Shown here: positions 9,806 to 17,647 of the stretch, in pieces
Layout of the letters: each line of letters opens with the position of its first letter
Position numbering within the stretch: position 1 is the stretch's first letter
Source of the DNA: Streptococcus suis
GTDB taxonomy: Bacteria; Bacillota; Bacilli; Lactobacillales; Streptococcaceae
NCBI RefSeq assembly: GCF_002964045.1
Contig: NZ_POPB01000254.1
Location: 45,977 to 109,976, forward strand
DNA: 64,000 bases
Direction of reading: 5' to 3'
Program-made: the position numbers and the translations under genes
Notes under the pieces: generated by a model
The model's database searches: none
Told to the model about the DNA's origin: nothing
Seen by the model: the letters and a program-made list of their open reading frames with translations, nothing else

Positions 9806-9977
9806 GAAACTGGGCAAAAAGCCCAGGATCACTTCTCAGAGTTCGTATCAACATCTCAGCGCAGTGGTTGATTGGTAGATTTGTTCGTGTTTTGCACTCC
9901 AAATCTGACCTAATCAACTGTGCGGGGGTGGGAAGACGAACTCTTTTTGACCTAGTCGAGTTCTTTCCCACTCCCAT
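9806..9977 (-). repeat. Dispersed hairpin repeat family A, copy 1 (inverted)
   Basis: About 172 bp, nearly identical in reverse complement to 24280-24455 and 30889-31060. It holds three hairpins: GTGGGAAAGAACTCGAC pairing with GAGTTCGTCTTCCCAC; a long imperfect stem built from GCACAGTTGATTAGG and CCAATCAACCACTGCGC; and CTGGGC/GCCCAG. It has no open frame and fills the pepS-10002 gap. Confidence 0.88.
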
Positions 9978-10001
9978 TTTGTAAATAAGGAGGAATACGG
10001 A

Positions 10002-10235
10002 ATGTTATCAAGTATAATTGCGGGTGCCATTATTGGCTTGATTGCTGGGGCTTTGACCTCATCAGATGACCGTCGTGGCTGTCTTGGAAATATCATCCTT
10101 GGACTTGCAGGTTCATGGATTGGACAACTGCTCTTTGGTGACTGGGGTCCACAGTTTGCTGGTATGGCTTTGGTACCGTCAGTCTTTGGAGCAGTATTGC
10201 TGGTGGCGATTTTTTCTAGTAGTCGAAAAAGCTAG
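10002..10235 (+). CDS. GlsB/YeaQ/YmgE-family small membrane stress protein
   Basis: 77-residue membrane protein with three predicted helices: residues 4-19 (IIAGAIIGLIAGAL), 29-45 (GNIILGLAGSWIGQLLF) and 54-72. The glycine-zipper pattern and the central RGCLGNIILGLAGSWIG match the transglycosylase-associated/GlsB family, which is linked to general or envelope stress in Firmicutes. Despite the family name, enzymatic activity is not established. AGGAGGAAT precedes the ATG. It follows repeat copy 1 and precedes the Rgg promoter. Confidence 0.85.
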   Translation: MLSSIIAGAIIGLIAGALTSSDDRRGCLGNIILGLAGSWIGQLLFGDWGPQFAGMALVPSVFGAVLLVAIFSSSRKS

Positions 10236-10243
10236 ATAGGAAG

Positions 10244-10259
10244 TAAACTATAGTTTCAT
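10244..10259. promoter_or_regulatory. Repeated motif 1 near the Rgg gene
   Basis: TAAACTATAGTTTCAT. It contains the palindrome AAACTATAGTTT and, read on the other strand, is ATGAAACTATAGTTTA, matching three other sites around this Rgg gene. Candidate operator. Confidence 0.5.
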
Positions 10260-10301
10260 GAAGGTTTAAAAAATGAATAAATGGCATTTTATGAAAGAAA
10301 A

Positions 10302-10316
10302 ATGAAACTATTAGTT
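10302..10316. promoter_or_regulatory. Repeated motif 2, upstream of the Rgg promoter
   Basis: ATGAAACTATTAGTT, a one-base-insertion variant of the same motif. It ends about 30 nt before the -10 box TATAAT (10348-10353), where no good -35 hexamer exists, a position suited to an activator. Confidence 0.5.
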
Positions 10317-10387
10317 AAACCACCTCCCAAAAGATAGCAAAGTCGGTTATAATAGATGACATAGATATACAGAAAGGGAGGAATCCT

Positions 10388-11314
10388 ATGTCAGATTTGC
10401 ATCCATTTGGCCGTACTTTTAAAGAATTGAGAGAAAAGCGAGGATTATCTCTAAAGGAAGCGGCTGGAAGTATTGTGAGTCCACAATTTCTCAGCCAATT
10501 TGAAAAAGAGGAGAAGGGAATCAGTGTTGAGAACTTCAGTCGTCTCCTGATTTCGATCGGTGTCACCTGGGAGGACTTTGCCTTTCGTTATCAAGGGGAT
10601 AGTATCGATTACTATCTTCAAGTTTGGGCTGAAAATAGACGACAACAGGTCAACAGTCTTGATTTTCGTCAACAGTTTAATGAACAAATGGGGGATTATG
10701 TTAAGGATAATCCCGAACTCAAGCAATTAATGTTGGACTTGGTTGCATACATGTTTACAGACTATAGTAAGGGTAGCAATCTGGATAGGAAGAAGGAGAT
10801 AGAAGAAAGGATGATTCATCATCTAAAAAAAATCACCTTCCTCAATGTCCTAGAACATGACTTGCATGTGCAAATTTTTCAACATTGCTCTTATGAACTC
10901 AATGAAAAAATGACACAGTTTTATCTAGATACCTATAAAACGACCAAGAGTTTTGATACAGCTATTCAGTCCCTATTGAATCTGGGGTTTATGATCGACT
11001 ACTTTTCCGAAAAAGGCTACTATCTCAAGGCTGGAACTCTGGCTGAAGAAATCAAGAATTTCCCCCACCCTGCCAAGCATTTTTTGGTGAGGGAATTATG
11101 TCGCATCGAAATGCGGGCCGTTTACAATCTTCTACGGCAAAATGATAAGTCCGCCATCCCTCGTGCCCGAAACATCATTACCTATCTTGAAGCAGATACC
11201 AATCTCATACCCACCGAGGCCAATATGCGACGGCTAATCGAGTTTCGGGAAGTCTTTAATAAACTCAACAAAACCGGAATAGATTTGACCGATTCAGTCG
11301 GTCATCGATATTAG
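10388..11314 (+). CDS. Rgg/MutR-family transcriptional regulator
   Basis: Cytoplasmic regulator of 308 residues with an N-terminal XRE helix-turn-helix (FKELREKRGLSLKEAAGSIVSPQFLSQFEKEEKGIS, about residues 11-46) and a long all-helical C-terminal repeat region typical of Rgg proteins, which often bind short peptides. Four copies of an ATGAAACTATAGTT-like motif flank the gene, two upstream and two between it and the LPQTG protein gene, so the surface protein is a plausible target. No short hydrophobic pheromone gene was found beside it. The ATG is preceded by GGGAGG. Confidence 0.88.
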   Translation: MSDLHPFGRTFKELREKRGLSLKEAAGSIVSPQFLSQFEKEEKGISVENFSRLLISIGVTWEDFAFRYQGDSIDYYLQVWAENRRQQVNSLDFRQQFNEQMGDYVKDNPELKQLMLDLVAYMFTDYSKGSNLDRKKEIEERMIHHLKKITFLNVLEHDLHVQIFQHCSYELNEKMTQFYLDTYKTTKSFDTAIQSLLNLGFMIDYFSEKGYYLKAGTLAEEIKNFPHPAKHFLVRELCRIEMRAVYNLLRQNDKSAIPRARNIITYLEADTNLIPTEANMRRLIEFREVFNKLNKTGIDLTDSVGHRY

Positions 11315-11319
11315 TAAGG

Positions 11320-11339
11320 AGCAGCTTTGGCTGCTTTTT
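11320..11339 (+). terminator. Rho-independent terminator after rgg
   Basis: Stem AGCAGC/GCTGCT, TTTG loop, followed by TTTTC. Confidence 0.75.
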
Positions 11340-11361
11340 CTATTCCTAGAAAGAGAACTAG

Positions 11362-11375
11362 ATGAAACTATAGTT
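11362..11375. promoter_or_regulatory. Repeated motif 3 between rgg and the surface protein gene
   Basis: ATGAAACTATAGTT, identical to the core of motif 1. Together with motif 4 it lies 160-240 nt upstream of the surface protein promoter. In this 345-nt gap (11315-11659) I also see a small hairpin near 11529 (GTGGAT/ATCCAT) and otherwise nothing recognisable before the promoter at 11600. Confidence 0.5.
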
Positions 11376-11420
11376 ACCTGTATTGAAAAAATCAGAAGAA
11401 ATTTCCGCTTTACAAGTTAA

Positions 11421-11436
11421 ATTGAAACAATAGTTT
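11421..11436. promoter_or_regulatory. Repeated motif 4 between rgg and the surface protein gene
   Basis: ATTGAAACAATAGTTT, a two-mismatch variant of the motif at 11362. Candidate regulator site. Confidence 0.4.
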
Positions 11437-11599
11437 GCTTGGCTATTTTTAAGAAAAAAATATTTGATAGACTATTGGGGAGATCCTGTCTCATTCGTGC
11501 ATTGTTCCCCCTCCAGAGATAGTGGATGTCTATCCATCAAGCAAAAGAAAAAAGCATCGAAAAGTATCTAAAAATATACAAAAAAATCCGAAAAACCGC

Positions 11600-11630
11600 T
11601 TGACAAAAGGCTTCGGGGGGGGGGTACAAT
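11600..11630 (+). promoter_or_regulatory. Promoter of the surface protein gene with a G10 tract in the spacer
   Basis: -35 TTGACA (11600-11605) and -10 TACAAT (11625-11630) are separated by 19 nt, ten of which are a run of G (11615-11624). Homopolymer slippage would change the spacing; 8 G would give the optimal 17 nt. A second extended -10 (TGATACAAT, 11636-11644) lies just downstream and might work alone. Confidence 0.7.
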
Positions 11631-11659
11631 AGTATTGATACAATATAAAAGGAGCTTAT

Positions 11660-14206
11660 ATGAATAAGAAAGACTTGTTAAAGACAGTGACCCTTGCCTC
11701 AGCCGTTCTTGCAACAGGAGTGGTTAGTTTATCAGGTGCTGCAGTGAGTGCTAACACACTTGATTCAACATCACCAACGTCTAATTCAACAGAAACACCA
11801 ACGACCAATCAAGTTACAGCCGAGCAAGTAGCTGCTGCAAAGACAGATGTGAACAATGCTGAGGAAGCAGTGAAAAATCAAGAATCAGTAGTGTCCAGTG
11901 CTTTATCTGATAAGCAGGCAGCACAAACCGCGGAAACAACAGCACAAGAAACACTTTCCGCAGCTCAAGAAACTGCAGCAACAGCAACACCAGAAGCTGT
12001 TCAAGCAGTAGAAACTGAAATTGTTGAAGCTGAAGCTACAGTTACAGAAACTGAAGCCTTGCTTGAATCAACAAAACAAGAAGCATCAACAGCACAAACA
12101 CAAGCTGACCAAGCACAAACAGTAGCTGACACAGCAAACACAGCTTATACTGAAGCTAAAGCACAATCAGACGCAGCTCAAGAAACTGTCACACAATTGG
12201 AAAACCAAACAGTGAATGTTGAGCAAGCCCAAGCTAGTGTAGATACAGCAAAACAAGACGTAGCTACAGCAGAAGCGGCAGTAGCTGAAGCTGAACAAGC
12301 CTTGGTTGAAGCTGAAGCAAAAGACCAAACCTTGGCACAAAAAATTGCAGACGCTAAATCAGCCCTTGACACAGCTAAAGAAGCTGAAAGCAACGCTCAA
12401 ACCACAGTAGTTGGTTTGGAAGCTCAAGTAACTGACACAGCAAATAAAGTGACAGAAGCTCAAGAAGTAGTAGATTCCCTTCAAAACGAAGTATCTTATA
12501 CGGTTGATATCAATCTGCCACAAAACGTAAAAGATGCTGTTAAGAAATTCCTTTCCGAAACACGAACACTGGAATCCGTTGCTGAGTTGAAACAGGTTAT
12601 TGAATCAGCGCAGATTGAAGAAAATCTAGAACAACATTGGAAACTTAACATTACAGGTGGCGATGAGCTTGTAGATTTGGATAATTTGACAACCAAACAA
12701 GTCGAGCAATTAAACCAGTTCGCAGTAGATATTTATAACACCTTAGCTGAAACCATTGGATTGACGACCATTACAGCCAACACAAAAATGATTGAATTGG
12801 CGAAAGTCCGAAGTGAAATGTATGATGCGAAAGATTCAGAATTTGAACATGATATTACAATCTTACGCGAAAGTGAAAAAGTAGTATTCCCAAATACAAC
12901 AATCACAGCGGGTGAAAACCTAGCACACACGATAACTAGAACCGCACCAACATTGCGTGACTTGATGGAAGAACTCAACAAATCGATGGTCGATATGACA
13001 CTAATTGACGAACACAGCAACTACGGTCATTGGCGCAATTTCAATAACGCTAAAAGTATTGGACTATACGTTCACGATGAAGAAAGTATGGACATGGGCT
13101 GGCAGTCAGTTAACTATAAACCATGGTACGTTTTCGCAACATATAAAGACCAGTTCACACTTGACGGCTTATTCACAAACGCCGTTAAAGCTAATGAGTT
13201 AGTACACGCTGCAGATGTAACCTTCGCAAGCGACACACGCGCCCTAACAGCAGCGAAAACACAATTGGCAATTGCTAATGTGGCACATAACCGAGCTAAA
13301 GCTGATATGGCTAAAGCGGTAACGGCTTTAAATGAAGCGAAAACCGAAGTTATAAACACTACAACCGAATACAATCGTTTATTGTCTACAGAAAGTGAAA
13401 CAACAAAAGCTCAAGCGAAATTGGATGACGCTAAAACCAAATTGTCAGAAGCTAACGCAAAATATAACTCAGCTAAACTTGTATTGGCGGCGCTAACAGA
13501 AAGCAAAGAAGCTAAAGAACAAGCTTTGACAGAAGCTAAAGCTCAATTGGATGAAGCACAAGCAAAAGCAGACGAGTTGCGTGCGGACTATCTAATCAAA
13601 CAATCTGAAGCTGATGAGTTGAAAACAAAAGTAAACCAACTCAACCAAGATGTTCAAAATTTGGAAACGGACTTAGCAAACGCCAAACAAGCAGTGGTAG
13701 ATGCCAAGGCAAAACTCTTAGGATTACAAGAAGCTGAAGAAAACTTGGTCAAAGCACAAGAAGCCTATGACAAGGCTGTGAAAGCCAGAGAGGAAGCATG
13801 TGCAGTATATCAACAAGAATCTGCTAAGTTGACCGAATTACAGGATAACTACTCCCTTGCTGTCAAACACTACCTAAATCTCCTGAACCTTTACAATCTC
13901 CAAGAACAAGTGAAGGCTCCGACAGAGGAAACTGGTGATGACCAAGGAACAGTGAAAAACACAGGTACCCCAGCACCGATTGGTACAAATACACCATCAA
14001 ATGTATCAACTATAAAGACAACTGGAATGGCGCCTACTTCTAAAGAGCAAACTCGATTCCTTGATGTAGAAAAAGCTCCAGTTCAGGCAGCTAGCCTACC
14101 ACAAACAGGAAGTAACGAAAGTATCTTGTCTAGTTTAGCTGGTTTCACGGTACTAGGTTTAGGGTTATCCCTCGCAATCAAGCGTCGGAAGTATACCGAA
14201 GAATAA
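11660..14206 (+). CDS. LPQTG-anchored coiled-coil surface protein with SEC10/PgrA-like domain
   Basis: 848-residue sortase-anchored protein. Residues 1-32 form a signal peptide (LASAVLATGVVSLSGAAVSA). Residues about 50-275 and 520-750 are long Ala/Glu/Gln/Lys-rich coiled coils with heptads. Between them (about 280-500) is a globular region with NTLAETIGLTTITAN, a conserved His in SEFEHDI, GENLAH and HSNYGHWRNF, matching the SEC10/PgrA surface-exclusion (CAP-like) domain. A Thr/Pro-rich wall-spanning part precedes LPQTG, a hydrophobic helix and the tail KRRKYTEE. The family is linked to adhesion, aggregation or surface exclusion. A strong AAAGGAG site precedes the ATG; the promoter carries a G10 tract. 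A single Cys (ARE-EAC-AVYQ) is unusual. Confidence 0.9.
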   Translation: MNKKDLLKTVTLASAVLATGVVSLSGAAVSANTLDSTSPTSNSTETPTTNQVTAEQVAAAKTDVNNAEEAVKNQESVVSSALSDKQAAQTAETTAQETLSAAQETAATATPEAVQAVETEIVEAEATVTETEALLESTKQEASTAQTQADQAQTVADTANTAYTEAKAQSDAAQETVTQLENQTVNVEQAQASVDTAKQDVATAEAAVAEAEQALVEAEAKDQTLAQKIADAKSALDTAKEAESNAQTTVVGLEAQVTDTANKVTEAQEVVDSLQNEVSYTVDINLPQNVKDAVKKFLSETRTLESVAELKQVIESAQIEENLEQHWKLNITGGDELVDLDNLTTKQVEQLNQFAVDIYNTLAETIGLTTITANTKMIELAKVRSEMYDAKDSEFEHDITILRESEKVVFPNTTITAGENLAHTITRTAPTLRDLMEELNKSMVDMTLIDEHSNYGHWRNFNNAKSIGLYVHDEESMDMGWQSVNYKPWYVFATYKDQFTLDGLFTNAVKANELVHAADVTFASDTRALTAAKTQLAIANVAHNRAKADMAKAVTALNEAKTEVINTTTEYNRLLSTESETTKAQAKLDDAKTKLSEANAKYNSAKLVLAALTESKEAKEQALTEAKAQLDEAQAKADELRADYLIKQSEADELKTKVNQLNQDVQNLETDLANAKQAVVDAKAKLLGLQEAEENLVKAQEAYDKAVKAREEACAVYQQESAKLTELQDNYSLAVKHYLNLLNLYNLQEQVKAPTEETGDDQGTVKNTGTPAPIGTNTPSNVSTIKTTGMAPTSKEQTRFLDVEKAPVQAASLPQTGSNESILSSLAGFTVLGLGLSLAIKRRKYTEE

Positions 14207-14221
14207 AATGGCGGGTATCAT

Positions 14222-14258
14222 ACTCTTCGTCCTTACCAAACAATAGGTTTGGAAGAGT
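14222..14258 (+). terminator. Hairpin after the surface protein gene, possible weak terminator
   Basis: Nested inverted repeats ACTCTTC/GAAGAGT enclosing CCAAAC/GTTTGG. No T-run follows directly, so it may instead protect the mRNA end. Confidence 0.35.
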
Positions 14259-14332
14259 GTGCTATCTTTGTATGAAGAGGAATATGCCCCCGCTGGTTTT
14301 AACTTGAAGGGTAAAGTAAAAAGGAGAAATTT

Positions 14333-14662
14333 ATGAAAAAGATTTTACAATTAGTATTTTTGACAATCGTTGCAGTCGTTTTAACAGCTTGTGCCCCATC
14401 TGTAGATGGCACATATAAGGGTCAAGCTGACGGAGCAGAGTATGTCCTTGTAGTGGATGGTAAAGATGTTTCAATGGACGTGACAGCTATGATTTTTAAT
14501 ATGGAACTAGAAGGGACTATCGATACCTCTAAGAAAACGATGGACTTGTCTGGTTCAATGATGGGACAAGAAATCAATGAAACAGCAACCTATACTCTTA
14601 AAGATGATACAATAACACTCGAAATTCAAGACAATACTATCACGCTAGAAAAAGAAAAATAA
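14333..14662 (+). CDS. Small putative lipoprotein
   Basis: 109 residues. A lipoprotein signal peptide ends in the lipobox LTAC (Cys20), so the mature part of about 90 residues is tethered outside the membrane. The rest is rich in beta strands with alternating Thr/Asp (VDGTYKGQADGAEYVLVVDGKDVSMDVTA), reminiscent of small calycin-like lipoproteins, but I do not recognise a named family. It is followed 24 nt later by another lipoprotein gene, and the two are probably co-transcribed. AAAGGAG precedes the start. Function unknown. Confidence 0.75.
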   Translation: MKKILQLVFLTIVAVVLTACAPSVDGTYKGQADGAEYVLVVDGKDVSMDVTAMIFNMELEGTIDTSKKTMDLSGSMMGQEINETATYTLKDDTITLEIQDNTITLEKEK

Positions 14663-14686
14663 GTTTCTTGTAGTAGGAGTGAAACA

Positions 14687-15406
14687 ATGAAAAAGTATCT
14701 AACACTGGGGCTTGCACTGGCCAGTTTATTCTTGTTCAGTGGCTGCAAGTCAGAAATCGTTCAGCAACTGACGGGTGGTAACACAAGTTCATCAACTAGC
14801 AATTCAAGTACTGTCGAAACAAGCTCATCTACCACTTCTTCGACTAGTTTGGAAAGCAGTTCGTCAACCAGCTCAAAAGCGAGCACTAGTTCAACTTCTA
14901 GTTCCACGACTAGTAGTAGCCAACAAGAGACAGTGACGAGCTCAGCTGAAAGAGACTATGAGAGTCTGTATGCAGAAACGCTCACAAAAGTTGCTGAGGA
15001 TCCAGAAGGGACAGTTACCCACTATGCCTTTTATGACATTGATGGCAATGGAACCAAGGAATTGTTTACAGGTGTGCAGGACAGTACTGGTGCTATGTAC
15101 GGAGCAGCAGTTTACTATCTGAATCAATCTGTTTCTACCTATCTGGCTCACTCTGAAGTTGCGCCAGTAGGTGGCTATCGGGCCAGTTTTACTATCAATT
15201 CAGACAGAACTGTGACCCAGTATGAATGGACTTCCTTTAGAGGAGAAGGGATTAAAAAGACCTATCAACTAGCAGCAGATGATAGCGCAGCTATCTTGCT
15301 GGAAGAAAAAGAAATCATCATGGGAAGCGCAGAACAACAGGCTGAGGCAGACCCCTATCCTCTGGATTTGGCTATATTAAATTGGCAGGTTTTGGAAGGT
15401 CGGTAA
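14687..15406 (+). CDS. Putative lipoprotein with Ser/Thr-rich stalk
   Basis: 239 residues: signal peptide with lipobox FSGC (Cys20), then about 60 residues composed almost only of Ser and Thr (about 35-85), forming an extended and possibly glycosylated stalk. A globular domain follows from about residue 85 (YESLYAETLTKVAEDPEG, then HYAFYDIDGNGTKELFTG). The segment DIDGNGTKEL is a calcium-loop/FG-GAP-like DxDxNGxxE pattern. Such surface domains occur in streptococci without a fixed function. It lies in tandem with the lipoprotein at 14333. Confidence 0.72.
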   Translation: MKKYLTLGLALASLFLFSGCKSEIVQQLTGGNTSSSTSNSSTVETSSSTTSSTSLESSSSTSSKASTSSTSSSTTSSSQQETVTSSAERDYESLYAETLTKVAEDPEGTVTHYAFYDIDGNGTKELFTGVQDSTGAMYGAAVYYLNQSVSTYLAHSEVAPVGGYRASFTINSDRTVTQYEWTSFRGEGIKKTYQLAADDSAAILLEEKEIIMGSAEQQAEADPYPLDLAILNWQVLEGR

Positions 15407-15554
15407 TTAAAGGATCAAGGATTAGTTTTGATTGGTATTGAAGTTGATAATGTAGAGTATCAATGGATTTATTCCTATGTTTGGCATCTTAGAATAACCC
15501 TCATTTTACATTTGAATTGGAGGGTAGTGGGAGTCAAAAGAGAAAGGGTTTAGG

Positions 15555-17303
15555 ATGGTAACAGAAATTAGAGTAGGAACAAGTGAAGGCTGTCTGAGCT
15601 TTCGTGATGCAGTATTGAATCAATCAGGTGACGTCAGAATATATCTAGAACCAGGTCACTATGAGTTTGACAATGGTTATACCTTGCGAAGTAATTATGA
15701 GTTTATTGCAGAAGGCGATGAACTCGGATCGGTCGTATTTCAAGGTACATTTAGGCTCGAAAATAACGCAAACCTTATCCTTCGCAATATTCTCCTAGTT
15801 GGAGATTTTAAAAATAATATCATTAATGTTACTTCGGGCTGTTCACTGACTTTGGACAATTGTGAAATACATCGAACAGAATTGGTCCAAGATTATCCGG
15901 ACTATCCAGATTCTACCTACTATCCACTTGTTTATGTTGATGGTGGAACAGCAACCTTAGAACAGACCAATCTTTTTGATGATTATTTTAAATTACCTAT
16001 TCAAGTTCAAAATAATGGGATGATTCATCTTAATCAGTCCAATTTAGATGCCCTTCGTCTAATAAACCAATCACAGGCCGAGGTTATCGACTCGACGATT
16101 TATCGAATTTTGTCGGTTCAAGGTCAGTCCACCCTCCAAGCAAGTGGTTCTTTATCTATTTTCCAAGAGGATAATCGATGGGTAGGCTTGCATGCAACAG
16201 GTCAAAGTAATATTCAGATTGAACATCTTTACTGTGGAAGCCATCATCAGCTTGAAGCGAAAATTTTTGATAGTCAGTTACAGATAGATGAGTTAGAACT
16301 TCAAGAAGAACAAACTTTTCTCCTCAATCGAACGGAGACCTCAGCAGTTTTTGCGGATTTTGAGCCAGTTCAATGGGGCCTTTTGCCCCCTACGCAACCA
16401 GTGGTTAAGGAAACCTTACCTCCACAACCTAAGAAACCTGCAATTGAAGGAGAGCTAGTTGAAATTGATGTACGTCCTATCAACCAATATGAACGAACTG
16501 AGCTAATGGATGTTTTTGTTTTCTTGGAACACCATTTGGCGAATGTCCAGGCTCTTCGAAACCGAAATCAAGAGATAAGAAATTGGTATGCAAATCAAAT
16601 TGAGATTGCGGGAACAGAAGTGTTGTCTGAGAAAGTAACCTCAGGAATCAACGGTGCGACCTTCATTATATCTGCACTTATCTTCATATCTGGCTTCTTT
16701 ACAGGAGTAGGTGCTTTCGGTTTAATTCTATATTTGGTTTTTCTTGGAGGTGTGATTTACGTCGTCTCAGAGTATATTGCTCCGATAATTGGCGGAATTG
16801 TTAGAATGATTGATCCTACTAAGAGAGCCCGTGAAAACGAAATGAATCGATTGCGTGACGAGTTGAATCAGAGTGCAGAAATTGCAGCTAATAATAGTGA
16901 AATCTCAAAAATACTTAATGAAAATGCCTATCAATTCTACATTAAAAAAATCCCTCAAAGTTTTCAGAATCTGAATGACATTATTGGGATTTGGGTTTTG
17001 TTGAGGGATTTGCGTGCTGATAATTTTAAAGAGGCTGCCAATCTTGTACGTGAAGAACAATTTAGAAATAAGATGCTGGCCTCACTCAATGTCTTTCAGC
17101 AGCAATTGGCAAATATTTCTGTTCAACTGGATGAAGTCAACGAAAATATTACTGAGTTGAATCGTTTAAATAAAGTTCAACTTGCAATGTTGGCGAAGGT
17201 TGATGCTTCAATTTCGGCTGGTAATCACCTTGCTAAAGAAAATAATAGAATTGCCGAGGAAAGAAATAGATTATTAGAGCAAGGGATTACTCTTAAGTGG
17301 TAG
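15555..17303 (+). CDS. Uncharacterised beta-helix, two-helix membrane and coiled-coil protein
   Basis: 582 residues, family not recognised. Residues 1-240 are strand-rich with repeating hydrophobic/Asn turns (NLILRNILLVGD, CSLTLDNCEIHR, STLQASGSLSIF), typical of a right-handed parallel beta-helix. There is no signal peptide. A Pro-rich linker (about 270-300) leads to a short helical part, a hydrophobic hairpin (about 370-415, GATFIISALIFISGFF and LILYLVFLGGVIYVV), then a long charged coiled coil to the C-terminus. The two halves of the hairpin could place both ends in the cytoplasm. It might be a membrane scaffold or effector. A weak AGG precedes the start; a terminator follows at 17332. Confidence 0.7.
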   Translation: MVTEIRVGTSEGCLSFRDAVLNQSGDVRIYLEPGHYEFDNGYTLRSNYEFIAEGDELGSVVFQGTFRLENNANLILRNILLVGDFKNNIINVTSGCSLTLDNCEIHRTELVQDYPDYPDSTYYPLVYVDGGTATLEQTNLFDDYFKLPIQVQNNGMIHLNQSNLDALRLINQSQAEVIDSTIYRILSVQGQSTLQASGSLSIFQEDNRWVGLHATGQSNIQIEHLYCGSHHQLEAKIFDSQLQIDELELQEEQTFLLNRTETSAVFADFEPVQWGLLPPTQPVVKETLPPQPKKPAIEGELVEIDVRPINQYERTELMDVFVFLEHHLANVQALRNRNQEIRNWYANQIEIAGTEVLSEKVTSGINGATFIISALIFISGFFTGVGAFGLILYLVFLGGVIYVVSEYIAPIIGGIVRMIDPTKRARENEMNRLRDELNQSAEIAANNSEISKILNENAYQFYIKKIPQSFQNLNDIIGIWVLLRDLRADNFKEAANLVREEQFRNKMLASLNVFQQQLANISVQLDEVNENITELNRLNKVQLAMLAKVDASISAGNHLAKENNRIAEERNRLLEQGITLKW

Positions 17304-17331
17304 TTTACTAATCTAACGATATATTCGTTGT

Positions 17332-17359
17332 AACCAAGTCTCTGAAGGGGCTTGGTTTT
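17332..17359 (+). terminator. Rho-independent terminator
   Basis: Stem AACCAAG/CTTGGTT followed by TTTAT. It separates the beta-helix protein gene from the leucine operon. Confidence 0.7.
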
Positions 17360-17398
17360 ATATGCAACTTGATTTTTGTGAATTGACGCATTGTTCGG

Positions 17399-17413
17399 AT
17401 TTTTCAGAAAATT
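17399..17413. promoter_or_regulatory. CodY box upstream of the leu operon
   Basis: ATTTTTCAGAAAATT differs at one of 15 positions from the CodY consensus AATTTTCWGAAAATT. It ends 12 nt before the -35 hexamer, consistent with repression when branched-chain amino acids and GTP are plentiful. Confidence 0.75.
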
Positions 17414-17425
17414 TGCATTTTTCTG

Positions 17426-17454
17426 TTGACAAGTGAAAATAAGTAGGGTATCAT
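17426..17454 (+). promoter_or_regulatory. Promoter of the leu operon
   Basis: -35 TTGACA (17426-17431), 17-nt spacer, -10 TATCAT (17449-17454). Transcription would start about 27 nt before the leader peptide. Confidence 0.8.
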
Positions 17455-17488
17455 AGTAAACAATTAAAACACTGAAAGGAAAAGTCAA

Positions 17489-17542
17489 ATGAACACTGTC
17501 ACTACAAAATTCTTTACTTTGTTGTTGCGACGGTCGGGCTAG
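17489..17542 (+). CDS. leuL: Leucine leader peptide
   Basis: A 17-residue frame, MNTVTTKFFTLLLRRSG, with three consecutive TTG Leu codons near its end and GAAAGGAAAAG upstream as ribosome site. It is followed by a pause-type hairpin (17539-17545 pairing with 17555-17561) and a terminator hairpin. Ribosome stalling at the Leu codons would favour an antiterminated leader. This is the classical attenuation layout. Confidence 0.82.
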   Translation: MNTVTTKFFTLLLRRSG

Positions 17543-17595
17543 TGCTGAAATCATGCATTAGTCCTGTTTGGCTTACCAAGCGGGCGCTGTTGACA

Positions 17596-17628
17596 ACATC
17601 TCGCTGGTCGTCGAGGTGTTTTTCTTTT
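17596..17628 (+). terminator. Transcription attenuator of the leu operon
   Basis: Stem ACATCTCG/CGAGGTGT (one G-U pair), 8-nt loop, then TTTTTCTTTT, ending 20 nt before leuA. It is downstream of the Leu-codon leader peptide, so it is a regulated terminator. Confidence 0.82.
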
Positions 17629-17647
17629 AACTTAGAAAGGTATGTTT

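Noticed and set aside
10273..10305. Short frame upstream of rgg as a possible pheromone (MNKWHFMKEK)
   Set aside because: Too short, not hydrophobic, no export-type sequence and no ribosome site; it overlaps candidate regulator sites instead.
14790..14940. Ser/Thr codon run as a possible DNA repeat or frameshift hotspot
   Set aside because: Codons vary and no unit repeats in tandem; it simply encodes a low-complexity stalk.
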